DNA of 64,000 nucleotides from Chryseobacterium sp. ON_d1 (GTDB lineage: Bacteria; Bacteroidota; Bacteroidia; Flavobacteriales; Weeksellaceae). Shown in pieces: positions 52,722-61,306 of this stretch. The position numbers and the translations under genes were made by a program. The DNA lies in assembly GCF_006829085.1 (NCBI RefSeq), contig NZ_BJTC01000001.1, forward strand, positions 380,500-444,499, given 5' to 3'. The notes under the pieces were generated by a model. It was not told the DNA's origin. It searched no databases and worked only from the letters and a program-made list of their open reading frames with translations. The first letter of the stretch is position 1. The number at the start of each line of letters is the position of its first letter.

Positions 52722-53432
52722 TTATTCTTTGATAAAAGGATAGGACTTGTAATTTTCTACTGATACAATATATTGTCCTTTATGTAGGCTGCTTGTATCA
52801 ATTGATATTTTACTGCCACTGGTTGTCGTTTCCAGTACTAATTTGCCCGAAAGATCAAAAATTTTAAGAGGAAGGTTTTTCTCAACATTTTCAATGTTTA
52901 AAACTTCTTTTACAGGATTTGGATATGTTTTGAAAGTTTTCTTTACAGCTTCTGTTTCTTTAGTACTCAGCTGTGCGGTATTGTTATAGTATACCTTGTT
53001 TCCTGATGGATCCGTAATGATCAGCGTCTTTACATTGCCGTTGGTTATTATTTGGTAACTGTAAATTGATGCATAGGCTCCTAAAACATAAGTATCACAG
53101 TTTTTCTGATCATAGGCCCGAACAGGTCCCGCATTTCCTCCATTATAAAACAAAAGTGTACATGAACTGGCTGTTTTAATAAGATTGTTACTCCCAGGCA
53201 TAACTCCAAAACTCATCATCGATGTGTTATAATATCTGGAATTGATAACATAGCTGGTACCCCCTGCTGAATTGAATGTGGTAGCAGGCACTCCATTGTC
53301 TATTAAAGGTGTATTGGTTGTCTGTCCGCTGCTTGTAACCATCTTGGAAATATACCAGTTGTTGGACAGTAATTCAGCGGTTTGCTGGGCAGTCAAAACG
53401 CTGCTCGCTAAAAGGAATAATAATTTCTTCAT
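52722..53432 (-). CDS. T9SS-exported protein, unknown function
   Basis: A 236-residue exported protein. The signal peptide (MKKLLFLLASSVLTAQ) is followed by a beta-rich domain of about 140 residues with Cys in ASSCTLLF and KNCDTYVL, then a T9SS type A sorting domain (FKTYPNPVKEVLNIEN ... LKIFDLSGKLVLE). It should be released or surface-attached. The N-terminal domain is not one I recognise. An exact promoter box lies 16 bases upstream. Confidence 0.87.
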   Translation of the reverse strand: MKKLLFLLASSVLTAQQTAELLSNNWYISKMVTSSGQTTNTPLIDNGVPATTFNSAGGTSYVINSRYYNTSMMSFGVMPGSNNLIKTASSCTLLFYNGGNAGPVRAYDQKNCDTYVLGAYASIYSYQIITNGNVKTLIITDPSGNKVYYNNTAQLSTKETEAVKKTFKTYPNPVKEVLNIENVEKNLPLKIFDLSGKLVLETTTSGSKISIDTSSLHKGQYIVSVENYKSYPFIKE

Positions 53433-53448
53433 AGTTAAAAGTTTCCGG

Positions 53449-53456
53449 CAAAGATA
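53449..53456 (-). promoter_or_regulatory. Promoter -7 box of the T9SS protein gene
   Basis: On the minus strand it reads TATCTTTG, an exact match 16 bases upstream of the ATG at 53432. Confidence 0.6.
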
Positions 53457-53523
53457 TAAAAGAATTTGTTCTTCCTTATTTGTTTTGTCAGGATAATTAG
53501 AAATGAAAATGTGAAATAAACAA

Positions 53524-53553
53524 AAAACCGCCTTCAGTGGTGAAGACGGTTTT
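53524..53553 (-). terminator. Intrinsic terminator after the SMR gene
   Basis: AAAACCGCCTTCA pairs with TGAAGACGGTTTT with one mismatch. On the minus strand it ends in a T-tract, 34 bp after the stop at 53587. Confidence 0.75.
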
Positions 53554-53586
53554 CCATTTTTAGATATTGATAAAAGTTTATGCGTT

Positions 53587-53919
53587 TTAATGTGATGAAG
53601 ATACTGCTTTCAGGCCAACCACAGAACCGATCAGTGTTACAATAAAAAATATTCTCCAAAAACTGACAGGATCCTTAAAGAAAATAATTCCCATTAAAGC
53701 AGTTCCTACAGCTCCAATCCCTGTCCATACAGCATATGCCGTACCGATAGGTAAAGTTTGGGTTGCCTTGATCAGTAAAAGCATACTGATTGTCATCGTT
53801 ACCAGAAATCCTGCAAACCAATAATAGGATTCTGTTCCGGAAGTCTCTTTTGCTTTTCCCAGGCATGATGCAAACGCCACTTCAAACAATCCGGCTACAA
53901 TTAAGATAATCCAATTCAT
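53587..53919 (-). CDS. SMR family exporter, Gdx/SugE type
   Basis: A 110-residue inner-membrane protein with four transmembrane helices and the essential Glu in LFEVAFA (about residue 13). The LPIGTAYAVWTGIGAVGTAL segment and short loops match the guanidinium-exporting (Gdx/SugE) branch better than EmrE. It would act as a dimer, exporting guanidinium or small quaternary cations for protons. A Crp/Fnr-type regulator gene lies upstream on the same strand, 276 bp away; no guanidine riboswitch was recognised between them. Confidence 0.9.
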   Translation of the reverse strand: MNWIILIVAGLFEVAFASCLGKAKETSGTESYYWFAGFLVTMTISMLLLIKATQTLPIGTAYAVWTGIGAVGTALMGIIFFKDPVSFWRIFFIVTLIGSVVGLKAVSSSH

Positions 53920-54064
53920 TTTTTCATTTTTTTCTACTGCAAATTTCAGAATTTCACAGAAGAAAAAATTTTACAATTGTTAAAAAATGAAGATGGTTGT
54001 ATAGAAGGAATATGGAAGAAGGAAAGATGGAAGTTCGAGGAGGGAAGAAAAAAACAGCAGATAT

Positions 54065-54088
54065 ATCAATATCAATATCAATATCAAT
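54065..54088. repeat. Short tandem repeat ATCAAT x4
   Basis: Four perfect hexamer units in the SMR-Crp gap, directly adjoining repeat copy D. Confidence 0.8.
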
Positions 54089-54147
54089 AAGGGCGGACTT
54101 TAGTCCACTCTCACTATAAAAATCATACCTCAGGCTTTAGCCGAAAC
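54084..54147 (+). repeat. Double-hairpin dispersed repeat, copy D (diverged)
   Basis: The first hairpin has become GGGCGGACTTTAGTCCACTC, with compensating changes that keep the inner stem GGACTTTAGTCC. The second core is AGGCTTTAGCCGAAAC. It lies between the SMR and Crp-type genes. Confidence 0.75.
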
Positions 54148-54195
54148 ATAAGAATTTTTAAATATTTCAATTCTTCAATCTTTGAATTTTAAAAT

Positions 54196-54759
54196 TTATT
54201 TTATTTCTGCCCGAATTCTGCTTAAACTTACTTGTGTAATGCCCAGATAAGACGCAATATAGCCCAGCTGGACTCTTTTAAGCAAGTCAGGTTGATAAGC
54301 AATAATATCTTTATACCGTTCCAGAGAAGTTTTAAACTGCCTTGAAATAATCAGTTCTTCAGATTTTATCATTTCTGCTTCTGCCAGCTTTCGTCCCCAG
54401 TTGGCAATATGAATGTCTTCATTAAAAAGCTTTTTGAGCTGCTCCGTTTCCATTCTGTAAAGATCACAGTCTTCAAGAAGTTCAATACTTTCATAGCCGG
54501 GTTTGTCTTCTACATAGCTTTTCATAGAGAGAATGCACTGGCCTTCACTTCCGAACCAGAATGTAATATCATTATCAGATGTTGATGAGTATGCACGGGC
54601 AATTCCTTTTCTTATAAAATAAAGATAGGGGATCACCTTATCAGCCTCCATCAGGCAAAATCCTTTTGGATGAGAAACTTCGGAGATATGTTCCTTTAAA
54701 CTGTTTTTTGATGCTTCAGGCAGAACGAAGATCTGATCAAGAATCTGGTCTATATTCAT
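54196..54759 (-). CDS. Crp/Fnr family transcriptional regulator
   Basis: A 187-residue regulator with an N-terminal cyclic-nucleotide-binding-like beta-roll and a C-terminal helix-turn-helix (QLGYIASYLGITQVSLSRIRAE). Most Bacteroidota members of this short group do not keep the classical cAMP-binding Arg/Ser set, so the ligand is unknown. It lies upstream of the SMR gene on the same strand and may control it. An exact promoter box is 19 bases upstream (54779-54786). Confidence 0.9.
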   Translation of the reverse strand: MNIDQILDQIFVLPEASKNSLKEHISEVSHPKGFCLMEADKVIPYLYFIRKGIARAYSSTSDNDITFWFGSEGQCILSMKSYVEDKPGYESIELLEDCDLYRMETEQLKKLFNEDIHIANWGRKLAEAEMIKSEELIISRQFKTSLERYKDIIAYQPDLLKRVQLGYIASYLGITQVSLSRIRAEIK

Positions 54760-54778
54760 AAAGATGAATTCTAATATT

Positions 54779-54786
54779 CAAAAATA
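54779..54786 (-). promoter_or_regulatory. Promoter -7 box of the Crp/Fnr gene
   Basis: On the minus strand it reads TATTTTTG, an exact match 19 bases upstream of the start at 54759. Confidence 0.6.
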
Positions 54787-54956
54787 TCAGTTTTAGGTAA
54801 TGCAATACAAATTATCTGAGCCTTTTTACAGGTATGAGAAAAAATATCAATCACGAATTCCTTTCAAATTTCCTTTATTACAGATATTTAAATGGATATA
54901 ATTCTCTTTTGCTCTTTAAAAATTAAGATTAACAGTAAAGACCAGTTTTGTTTTAT

Positions 54957-54964
54957 TAACTTTG
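54957..54964 (+). promoter_or_regulatory. era promoter -7 box
   Basis: TAACTTTG, an exact match 20 bases before the era ATG at 54985. It excludes the in-frame ATG at 54892. Confidence 0.7.
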
Positions 54965-54984
54965 CAGTTCGTAATATTATTTTT

Positions 54985-55860
54985 ATGCACAAAGCTGGAT
55001 TTGTAAATATAGTCGGAAAGCCCAATGCGGGAAAATCAACACTGCTCAACCAATTGATGGGAGAGAAGCTGGCGATTGTAACGCAGAAAGCGCAGACAAC
55101 CCGTCACAGAATTTTTGGTATTTATAATGAAGATGACCTTCAGATTGTATTTTCTGATACTCCGGGAGTATTGGATCCAAAATACGGGCTGCAGGAAAAA
55201 ATGATGGATTTTGTAAAAGACTCCCTGCAGGATGCTGATGTTTTCCTGTTCATTGTAGATGTTACTGATAAGGCAGAACCATCAGAATTTTTAATTGATA
55301 AGCTGAATAAAATTCCTGTACCAGTACTTCTTTTACTCAACAAAGTGGACCAGACCGATCAGGCAGGTCTTGAAAAATTGGTAGAAGACTGGCACAACAG
55401 AATTCCGAAGGCTGAAATTCTGCCTATTTCTGCCCTGAATGCCTTCAATACAGAGGTTATTCTTCCTAAAATAAAATCATTACTTCCTGAGAACCCTCCT
55501 TACTATGATAAGGATCAGTTCACAGATAAGCCAGAAAGATTTTTTGTAAACGAGGCAATCCGTGAGAAAATCCTTTTGAATTATGATAAAGAAATTCCAT
55601 ATTCTGTAGAAGTTGTTACTGAGCAGTTTAAAGAAAAAGAAGGAATTATTTTCATAGATTCTATTATTTATGTAGAAAGAGATACCCAGAAAGGAATTAT
55701 TATCGGGCACAAAGGAGAAGCTATCAAAAAAGTGGGAACTGAAGCAAGACTGGACCTCGAGAAGTTTTTCACCAAGAAAATTCACCTTAATCTTTTTGTA
55801 AAAGTGAAAAAAGACTGGAGAAAGAACGACAGAGATCTTAAAAACTTCGGTTACCGATAA
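54985..55860 (+). CDS. era: GTPase Era
   Basis: A 291-residue ribosome-assembly GTPase that binds the 3' end of 16S rRNA. G1 GKPNAGKSTL, G2 region TTRHRI, G3 DTPGV, G4 NKVD and G5 SAL are all in order, followed by a KH domain with GHKGEAIKKVGTEAR. The start MHKAGFVNIVG (54985) is the family's usual N-terminus and fits the promoter; a longer frame from 54892 would add 31 spurious residues. Confidence 0.96.
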   Translation: MHKAGFVNIVGKPNAGKSTLLNQLMGEKLAIVTQKAQTTRHRIFGIYNEDDLQIVFSDTPGVLDPKYGLQEKMMDFVKDSLQDADVFLFIVDVTDKAEPSEFLIDKLNKIPVPVLLLLNKVDQTDQAGLEKLVEDWHNRIPKAEILPISALNAFNTEVILPKIKSLLPENPPYYDKDQFTDKPERFFVNEAIREKILLNYDKEIPYSVEVVTEQFKEKEGIIFIDSIIYVERDTQKGIIIGHKGEAIKKVGTEARLDLEKFFTKKIHLNLFVKVKKDWRKNDRDLKNFGYR

Positions 55861-55927
55861 ACTAAAAACAGCTGTACTCCCGTTGTATTAAAAGATTTTT
55901 ATTACCTTAGACTAAATTTTTTAGTAG

Positions 55928-56356
55928 ATGAACTATAATAATTCAAATTGGAGCTCAATACCTAAAGATATTATTTTATTAGCAGTGAGGGTATTTGTGG
56001 GTTTTGCAATGCTTTCTCATGGTTTTCCAAAACTTCAGATGCTATTGGCAGGAGGTAAAATTGAATTTTTTGATTTTATGGGACTGGGACCACAGATATC
56101 ACTTATTCTTACGGTTTTTGCTGAATTTGTATGTTCAATACTACTTATACTGGGGCTTTTTACAAGAGTTTCTCTGGGATTTTTAATCTTTACAATGATT
56201 ATTGCCGGATTTGTAGTGCATGGTGCAGATCCTTTTGAAAAAAGAGAAATGAGCCTTATCTATCTTTCCGTTTATCTTTTATTGATGGTGATCGGGGCTG
56301 GGAAAATTTCAGTTGACCATATGATTGAAAGAAGGAAGAGAGCTTCAGACTGGTAA
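55928..56356 (+). CDS. DoxX family membrane protein
   Basis: A 142-residue inner-membrane protein with four hydrophobic helices. The family segment VGFAMLSHGFPKLQMLLAGG is followed by LTVFAEFVCSILLILGLFTR. DoxX-like proteins are linked to thiosulfate:quinone oxidoreductase or redox complexes in a few organisms; the role here is unknown. It is 67 bp after era with no clear promoter, so it may be co-transcribed. A terminator follows. Confidence 0.88.
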   Translation: MNYNNSNWSSIPKDIILLAVRVFVGFAMLSHGFPKLQMLLAGGKIEFFDFMGLGPQISLILTVFAEFVCSILLILGLFTRVSLGFLIFTMIIAGFVVHGADPFEKREMSLIYLSVYLLLMVIGAGKISVDHMIERRKRASDW

Positions 56357-56381
56357 TCTTAGAATAGTAACAATAAATAAT

Positions 56382-56412
56382 AAAGGCACTTCAGAAATGA
56401 AGTGCCTTTTCT
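56382..56412 (+). terminator. Intrinsic terminator after the doxX-like gene
   Basis: A perfect stem AAAGGCACTTCA / TGAAGTGCCTTT around GAAA, with T's after it. Confidence 0.9.
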
Positions 56413-56546
56413 GTTCTTAGGGTGTGCAAGATGGTAAACACTCCCAGATAGAGAATGATAAAAACAAATATGACACTAAAAAGAGTCTTATTTATTTGGT
56501 TTTATCAATCTGTTAAAATTCACTACATTCGTAGAAAATGAATTAT

Positions 56547-58949
56547 ATGAAGATAAAACTGACTATTTGCCTTTTGGCATTTCTCAATTTTTATGATGCA
56601 CAGGAGAATATTACTTACCAAAAGCCATCTGCTGAAATCCTGAAACTGGCAGATTATCAAAGGCCACCAAGTGTTCTGATGAATAACAAAAAAGACTGGG
56701 TAGTTTTCACTTATCGCCCTACTTATAAGACGTTACAGGACCTTAGCCAGCAGGAAATGAAATTGGGTGGATTAAGGATCAATCCGGTTACCAATATCGG
56801 AAGTACAGTTACTTACTTTAATGATCTTAAGATCAGAAAAATTAATGATAAGAATGAAGTTCAGGTAAAGAATCTTCCTGCAGAAGCTAAAATTACATAT
56901 ATTTCATTTTCACCAGACGAAAAGAAACTGGCTTTTACCAATACTACAAATAAAGGGGTAGAGCTTTGGATCATAGATCTGGAAACTGCAGAAGCAAAAA
57001 AAATTACTGAAGATAATCTGAATGCCAACCTGGAGAGCCCTTATATCTGGAATAATGATTCTCAAAGTCTGCTGATCAAGAAGCTTCCTCAAAACAGACC
57101 TGCTCTGATTGATGCAGAAAAAGATCTTCCAACAGGACCTATTGTTTCTACTGCTGACGGAAAAGTATCACAAAACAGAACCTATCAGGATCTTTTGAAG
57201 AATCCTCAGGATGAAAAAAACTTTGAAGTTCTTACCGCTTCTGAAATTTATAGCGTAGATCTTAATGGAAGTCTTAAGAAATTAAAAGACCAGGATATGT
57301 ATTATGGATTGAGCTTTTCCCCTGACGGCAGCTACCTGATGGCATCCGTAATCAAAAAACCATTCTCATATATCGTTCCTTTGAACAGGTTTCCATCAAC
57401 CACTACAGTGTATGATATAAAAGGAAATACTGTAAAAGTGGTGAATGAAGTGCCTTTGAATGAAATCATGCCCAAAGGATTTTCATCCGTAAGAACAGGT
57501 AAAAGAAATATGGTATGGAGACGTGATGCACCGGCAACTCTTGTTTTTGCAGAGGCACTTGATGGTGGAGATCAATATAAAGTAGCTGAATACAGAGATG
57601 AAATTTTCACGTGGGAAGCTCCGTTTACTACAGCACCAAAATCTTTCTTCAAGACAAAACAACGATTTGATGGAGTAGACTGGACCAATGATCACTATGC
57701 CATCGTTTCTGAAGAATGGTATGATACAAGGAATACAAAATCTTTTCTGATTGACCTCAACAACGGCGAATCAAAAGTTATTGATGACAGAAACTCTCAG
57801 GATGTATACAGTGATCCTGGTAACTTCAATACAGTGAAAAATCAGTATGGAAGAACGGTTATTGACATGAAAGGAGGAAAAGCCTATCTGATCGGTGCCG
57901 GATTTACCAAAGAAGGGCAGCATCCTTTCATTGATGAAATGGATGTTAAATCATTGAAAAAGAAGAGACTTTATACTTCCAATCTTAAAAATGCCAAAGA
58001 AGGAATCATAGATATCCTGAATCCATCAAAAGGAGAAATTTTAACAACTCAGCAGTCTCCAAGCCAATACCCGAACTATTTTAAAAAGAATATCAGATCC
58101 AATAAAACAGAAGCGGTAACCCATTTTGCCAATCCTTTTGAAAGCATCAAAGATGTTTATAAAGAAGTGATTACCTACAAAAGAAATGATGGTGTAACCT
58201 TAACAGGAACTTTGTATCTCCCTGCAAATTATGACAGGAAAGCTAAAAAAGAAAAACTTCCTTTATTGATCTGGGCATACCCTAGAGAATATAAAGACAA
58301 AGATACTGCAGGACAAAGCACTCAAAATGATAATGATTTTACTTTTCCTACATATGGTTCTTTTGTATACTGGACTGCCAAGGGATATGCTGTTTTGGAT
58401 AATGCGGCTTTCCCAATTGTTGGAGAAGGAAAAACAGAACCGAATGATACTTTTATTCCTCAGCTGGTAGCCAATGCAGAGGCGGCTATTGATGCTGTAG
58501 ACCATTTAGGATATATCGACAGAAAGAAAGTGGCTATTGGAGGGCATTCTTACGGAGCTTTCATGACAGCAAATCTTCTGACTCATTCCAACCTTTTCGC
58601 TTGTGGAATTGCAAGAAGTGGAGCGTACAACAGAACATTGACACCATTCGGATTCCAAAGTGAGCAGAGAAACTATTGGGATGTTCCTGAGGTTTACAAC
58701 ACGATGTCTCCGTTCATGCATGCTGATAAAATGAAAACCCCGCTTCTTCTGATCCATGGAGACGCGGATAACAATCCGGGAACCTTCACTTTACAGACTG
58801 AAAGATACTTCCAGGCACTGAAAAATCTGGGTGCTCCTGTAAAAATGGTCCTTCTTCCCAAAGAAGCCCACGGATACCAGGCCAAAGAAAATATCTTACA
58901 CCTTTTATGGGAACAGGATCAGTTCCTTGAAAAGTGTCTGAAGAAATAA
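56547..58949 (+). CDS. S9 family prolyl-oligopeptidase-type peptidase
   Basis: An 800-residue exported serine peptidase. After the signal peptide (ending FYDAQ) comes a beta-propeller of about 500 residues, then an alpha/beta-hydrolase domain with the catalytic Ser in GGHSYGAFM, Asp in HGDADNNPG and His in KEAHGYQ. The long propeller and size fit the glutamyl/prolyl S9D-like group of Bacteroidota. The start at 56547 gives a 15-base leader after a near-consensus TACATTCG box (56524-56531); an ATG at 56538 is the alternative. Confidence 0.93.
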   Translation: MKIKLTICLLAFLNFYDAQENITYQKPSAEILKLADYQRPPSVLMNNKKDWVVFTYRPTYKTLQDLSQQEMKLGGLRINPVTNIGSTVTYFNDLKIRKINDKNEVQVKNLPAEAKITYISFSPDEKKLAFTNTTNKGVELWIIDLETAEAKKITEDNLNANLESPYIWNNDSQSLLIKKLPQNRPALIDAEKDLPTGPIVSTADGKVSQNRTYQDLLKNPQDEKNFEVLTASEIYSVDLNGSLKKLKDQDMYYGLSFSPDGSYLMASVIKKPFSYIVPLNRFPSTTTVYDIKGNTVKVVNEVPLNEIMPKGFSSVRTGKRNMVWRRDAPATLVFAEALDGGDQYKVAEYRDEIFTWEAPFTTAPKSFFKTKQRFDGVDWTNDHYAIVSEEWYDTRNTKSFLIDLNNGESKVIDDRNSQDVYSDPGNFNTVKNQYGRTVIDMKGGKAYLIGAGFTKEGQHPFIDEMDVKSLKKKRLYTSNLKNAKEGIIDILNPSKGEILTTQQSPSQYPNYFKKNIRSNKTEAVTHFANPFESIKDVYKEVITYKRNDGVTLTGTLYLPANYDRKAKKEKLPLLIWAYPREYKDKDTAGQSTQNDNDFTFPTYGSFVYWTAKGYAVLDNAAFPIVGEGKTEPNDTFIPQLVANAEAAIDAVDHLGYIDRKKVAIGGHSYGAFMTANLLTHSNLFACGIARSGAYNRTLTPFGFQSEQRNYWDVPEVYNTMSPFMHADKMKTPLLLIHGDADNNPGTFTLQTERYFQALKNLGAPVKMVLLPKEAHGYQAKENILHLLWEQDQFLEKCLKK

Positions 58950-58954
58950 ATTAC

Positions 58955-58990
58955 AAAAGAGACTGTCCATAACGAACAGTCTCTTTTTTT
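58955..58990 (+). terminator. Intrinsic terminator after the S9 peptidase gene
   Basis: The stem AAAAGAGACTGT / ACAGTCTCTTTT is followed by a T run. Confidence 0.9.
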
Positions 58991-59086
58991 GATTGAAAAA
59001 TATAATAAGGAAGTTAGAGGCACACAACTTAAAAATTAAGCAAAGTTTAGCTTAATAATCTTATCTTCTTATGGCACTTTAACAGC

Positions 59087-59782
59087 TTAATATGAAAGAT
59101 ATTTCAGAATTTCATCAATACTCTTAAGCTCCATAAAATTCGGATGTTCAAGGTTAACGTCATGCTGCTCATGCGTCCAGGTGACATGATAAGGAATGTG
59201 AGCCGCAGAACCCCCGATTTCCAATACCGGTAAAACATCTGATTTTATGGAATTACCAAGCATTATGAAATTTTCAGGCGGGCAGTCCAGATGTTTAAGG
59301 AGCTTTTTGTAATCATTTTCCTTTTTATCACTCATGATCTCTATGTGATGGAAATATTCCTGTAATCCTGATTTTTTCAGTTTACGTTCCTGATCCAGAA
59401 GATCTCCTTTTGTTGCCACAACAAGCCTGTACTTTCCCTTTAAATTTTCAAGAGTCTCTGTAACTCCATTCAGTAACTCAATAGGTTTCTGCAGCTGGTC
59501 CTGGCCTAACTGTATGGCTTTATTCACCAGTTCCAGGGAGGCGGTATTATTGGAAATTCTGCTGATAGTTTCGATCATACACAGCATAAATCCCTTTACT
59601 CCATATCCGTACAAATGAAGATTCTGCATTTCTGTTTTAAACAGTTCCTGGGAGACTGAATGCTGCGGTAGGTAGTCCTCAAGCAGCATACAGAATTCAT
59701 TTTCAGCCTCCTGAAAATAAGGCTCGTTGATCCAAAGAGTATCATCCGCATCAAAAGCAATTGTAGTAATATGATTATTCAT
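59087..59782 (-). CDS. HAD family hydrolase
   Basis: A 231-residue cytoplasmic phosphatase-like protein. Motif I is AFDADDTLW (second Asp is the acid), motif II VVATKGD, motif III Lys in SDKKENDYKKLL and motif IV LGNSIKSDVLPVLEIGG. The FDADDTLW form is common in Bacteroidota HAD hydrolases of the YjjG-like group. The start MNNHITTIAFDADD (59782) is preferred; an ATG at 59809 adds nine polar residues. It is divergent from a Crp/Fnr gene. Confidence 0.88.
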   Translation of the reverse strand: MNNHITTIAFDADDTLWINEPYFQEAENEFCMLLEDYLPQHSVSQELFKTEMQNLHLYGYGVKGFMLCMIETISRISNNTASLELVNKAIQLGQDQLQKPIELLNGVTETLENLKGKYRLVVATKGDLLDQERKLKKSGLQEYFHHIEIMSDKKENDYKKLLKHLDCPPENFIMLGNSIKSDVLPVLEIGGSAAHIPYHVTWTHEQHDVNLEHPNFMELKSIDEILKYLSY

Positions 59783-59837
59783 TTTTGTTTTGTAATTTTC
59801 TGAGCTCAAAATTCAGTATTAAAACTTAATAAGCAAA

Positions 59838-59849
59838 GGACATTTGTCC
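59838..59849. promoter_or_regulatory. Candidate operator GGACA-TT-TGTCC
   Basis: A perfect inverted repeat with 5-base arms, 10 bases before the Crp/Fnr ATG in the 77-bp gap to the HAD gene. Its place suits autoregulation of the divergent pair. Confidence 0.4.
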
Positions 59850-59859
59850 CGGGATCCAT

Positions 59860-60423
59860 ATGTTACGAACCAATCAGGAATTTTTAAGCTATTTCGAAGA
59901 GCTTTACAGTCAACAGGAGAGTGAGAAAGATATCCTGTTGAAATCTTATCCCAAAGGAGAAAAAATTCTTGTACAGGGACGGTTTCTTTTAAAACCTATG
60001 ATTATTAAAGAAGGAATTACCAAATGTTATTTTACTGAAGAAAATGGAAAAGAATATATTGTAGAGTTTTCGGGAAGCGGTGAAATTGTTGGAGAAATAG
60101 AGATGATCAAAAATACACCTTGCTTATGCAGTATAGAAACATTAACTGAAGTTTCCGTTTATGAGATTGCTGTTCCATATTTCAGGTTTTTGCTTAAAAA
60201 TGATATTATTTTAAATAACTTATTGCTTGATACCTTTGCCGAACGGATTATCAATACTTCCAGCAGAGCTTCTTACCAACAGCTTTATACAACAGAACAT
60301 ACTTTAACACAATTACTGAAAATGCAGGCTAAAGAAGGAATTCAGATTTCAAAAGAAGATATGGCCGCTTACCTGGGAATAACAGTAAGAAGCCTGAATA
60401 GAATCTTAAAAGACTTAAAATAG
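59860..60423 (+). CDS. Crp/Fnr family transcriptional regulator
   Basis: A 187-residue regulator. A cNMP-like beta-roll (SGSGEIVGEIEMI marks the turn) is followed by a long dimer helix and a C-terminal HTH (ISKEDMAAYLGITVRSLNRILKDL). It resembles the Crp-type protein at 54196 only in layout. It is transcribed away from the HAD hydrolase gene, and a short palindrome lies in the shared gap. Ligand and targets are unknown. Confidence 0.9.
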   Translation: MLRTNQEFLSYFEELYSQQESEKDILLKSYPKGEKILVQGRFLLKPMIIKEGITKCYFTEENGKEYIVEFSGSGEIVGEIEMIKNTPCLCSIETLTEVSVYEIAVPYFRFLLKNDIILNNLLLDTFAERIINTSSRASYQQLYTTEHTLTQLLKMQAKEGIQISKEDMAAYLGITVRSLNRILKDLK

Positions 60424-60469
60424 TTTTTAAGTTTAAGAGTAAAAAATGAAATTTTCAGCAATTATTATT

Positions 60470-60540
60470 AGCAATTAAAAAGCGACATGTAATTTTATCA
60501 CAGATAAAATCCTCGCGCCTTTGTGTATTGACAAAAAATA
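60470..60540. repeat. Possible intergenic repeat of the TCGCGCCTTTGTG type
   Basis: The string AAAATCCTCGCGCCTTTGTGT between the Crp and GNAT genes is of a kind I recall recurring between Flavobacteriia genes. Only one copy is in the window, so this is a weak call. Confidence 0.3.
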
Positions 60541-60643
60541 TTTTTATAAATGTTATAAATAGTATTTTATTGGGGGTGATCTCTTAAGAATGTTGAAATT
60601 GGGTAATTGATTGTGAATTTATAGGGTATTTTTCGAAATTTAG

Positions 60644-60651
60644 TATTTTTG
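60644..60651 (+). promoter_or_regulatory. Promoter -7 box of the GNAT gene
   Basis: TATTTTTG, an exact match 26 bases before the ATG at 60678. Confidence 0.65.
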
Positions 60652-60677
60652 TATAAAATTAAGCCGAATATTCGTCC

Positions 60678-61181
60678 ATGGAAAAATTGAAGTTCAGGAA
60701 TGCTGAATTAACAGATTTAAATAAAATCGTAGCCATTTATAATTCAACAATTGCCTCAAGAATGGTAACTGCAGACATGGAAGAAGTTTCTGTGGAAAGC
60801 AAAATAAAATGGTTTGAAGAACACAACTCTCAGACCCGACCGCTTTGGGTGGTTGAAGATAAACAGGAGCAAATCATCGGATGGGTAAGCTTCAGTTCAT
60901 TTCATGAAAGAGCGGCATATAATGGCACAGTAGAGGTGAGTATTTATCTGGATGAAATCTGTAGAGGAAGAGGATACGGTAAAACAATTCTGCAGTACTG
61001 CATTGACAATGCAGGGAAATTTGGAGTGAAAAATCTCGTTGCCCTTATTTTCCTTCATAACGAGCCAAGTCTGAAACTGTTCAGGCACTTCGGATTTGAG
61101 GACTGGGGAAGCCTTCCTAACGTAGCAGTTTTGGACGGAATAGAAAGAAGTCTGAAGATTTTAGGAAAGAGAATCGATTAA
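60678..61181 (+). CDS. GNAT family N-acetyltransferase (phosphinothricin acetyltransferase-like)
   Basis: A 167-residue acetyl-CoA-dependent acetyltransferase. The acetyl-CoA motif is CRGRGYGKTILQY. The front (RNAELTDLNKIVAIYNSTI) and tail (LFRHFGFEDWGSLPNVAVLDG) match the PAT/YncA group that acetylates L-amino-acid-like substrates such as methionine sulfone or sulfoximine and phosphinothricin. Detoxification is possible but not shown. A terminator-like hairpin follows at 61268. Confidence 0.9.
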   Translation: MEKLKFRNAELTDLNKIVAIYNSTIASRMVTADMEEVSVESKIKWFEEHNSQTRPLWVVEDKQEQIIGWVSFSSFHERAAYNGTVEVSIYLDEICRGRGYGKTILQYCIDNAGKFGVKNLVALIFLHNEPSLKLFRHFGFEDWGSLPNVAVLDGIERSLKILGKRID

Positions 61182-61267
61182 ATGGTAAAAGAGGCAAAAA
61201 GTAAATTTTAAAAAGCCTATATCAACCTCTTATTAGTTTTTATCTGTAATTAAAAATTGGAAAGAAT

Positions 61268-61306
61268 AAAAAATAGCCGTTTCAAAACTGAAACAGCTAT
61301 TTTATT
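61268..61306 (-). terminator. Terminator between GNAT and MATE genes
   Basis: AAAATAGCCGTTTCA pairs with TGAAACAGCTATTTT with one mismatch. T-tracts occur on both strands, so it can serve both convergent genes. Confidence 0.8.

Noticed and set aside
54065..54088. CRISPR-like array
   Set aside because: It is only a 24-bp hexamer tandem repeat. There are no spacers and no cas genes.
54892..54984. 31-residue extension of Era
   Set aside because: It spans the TAACTTTG promoter box. The family N-terminus begins at 54985.
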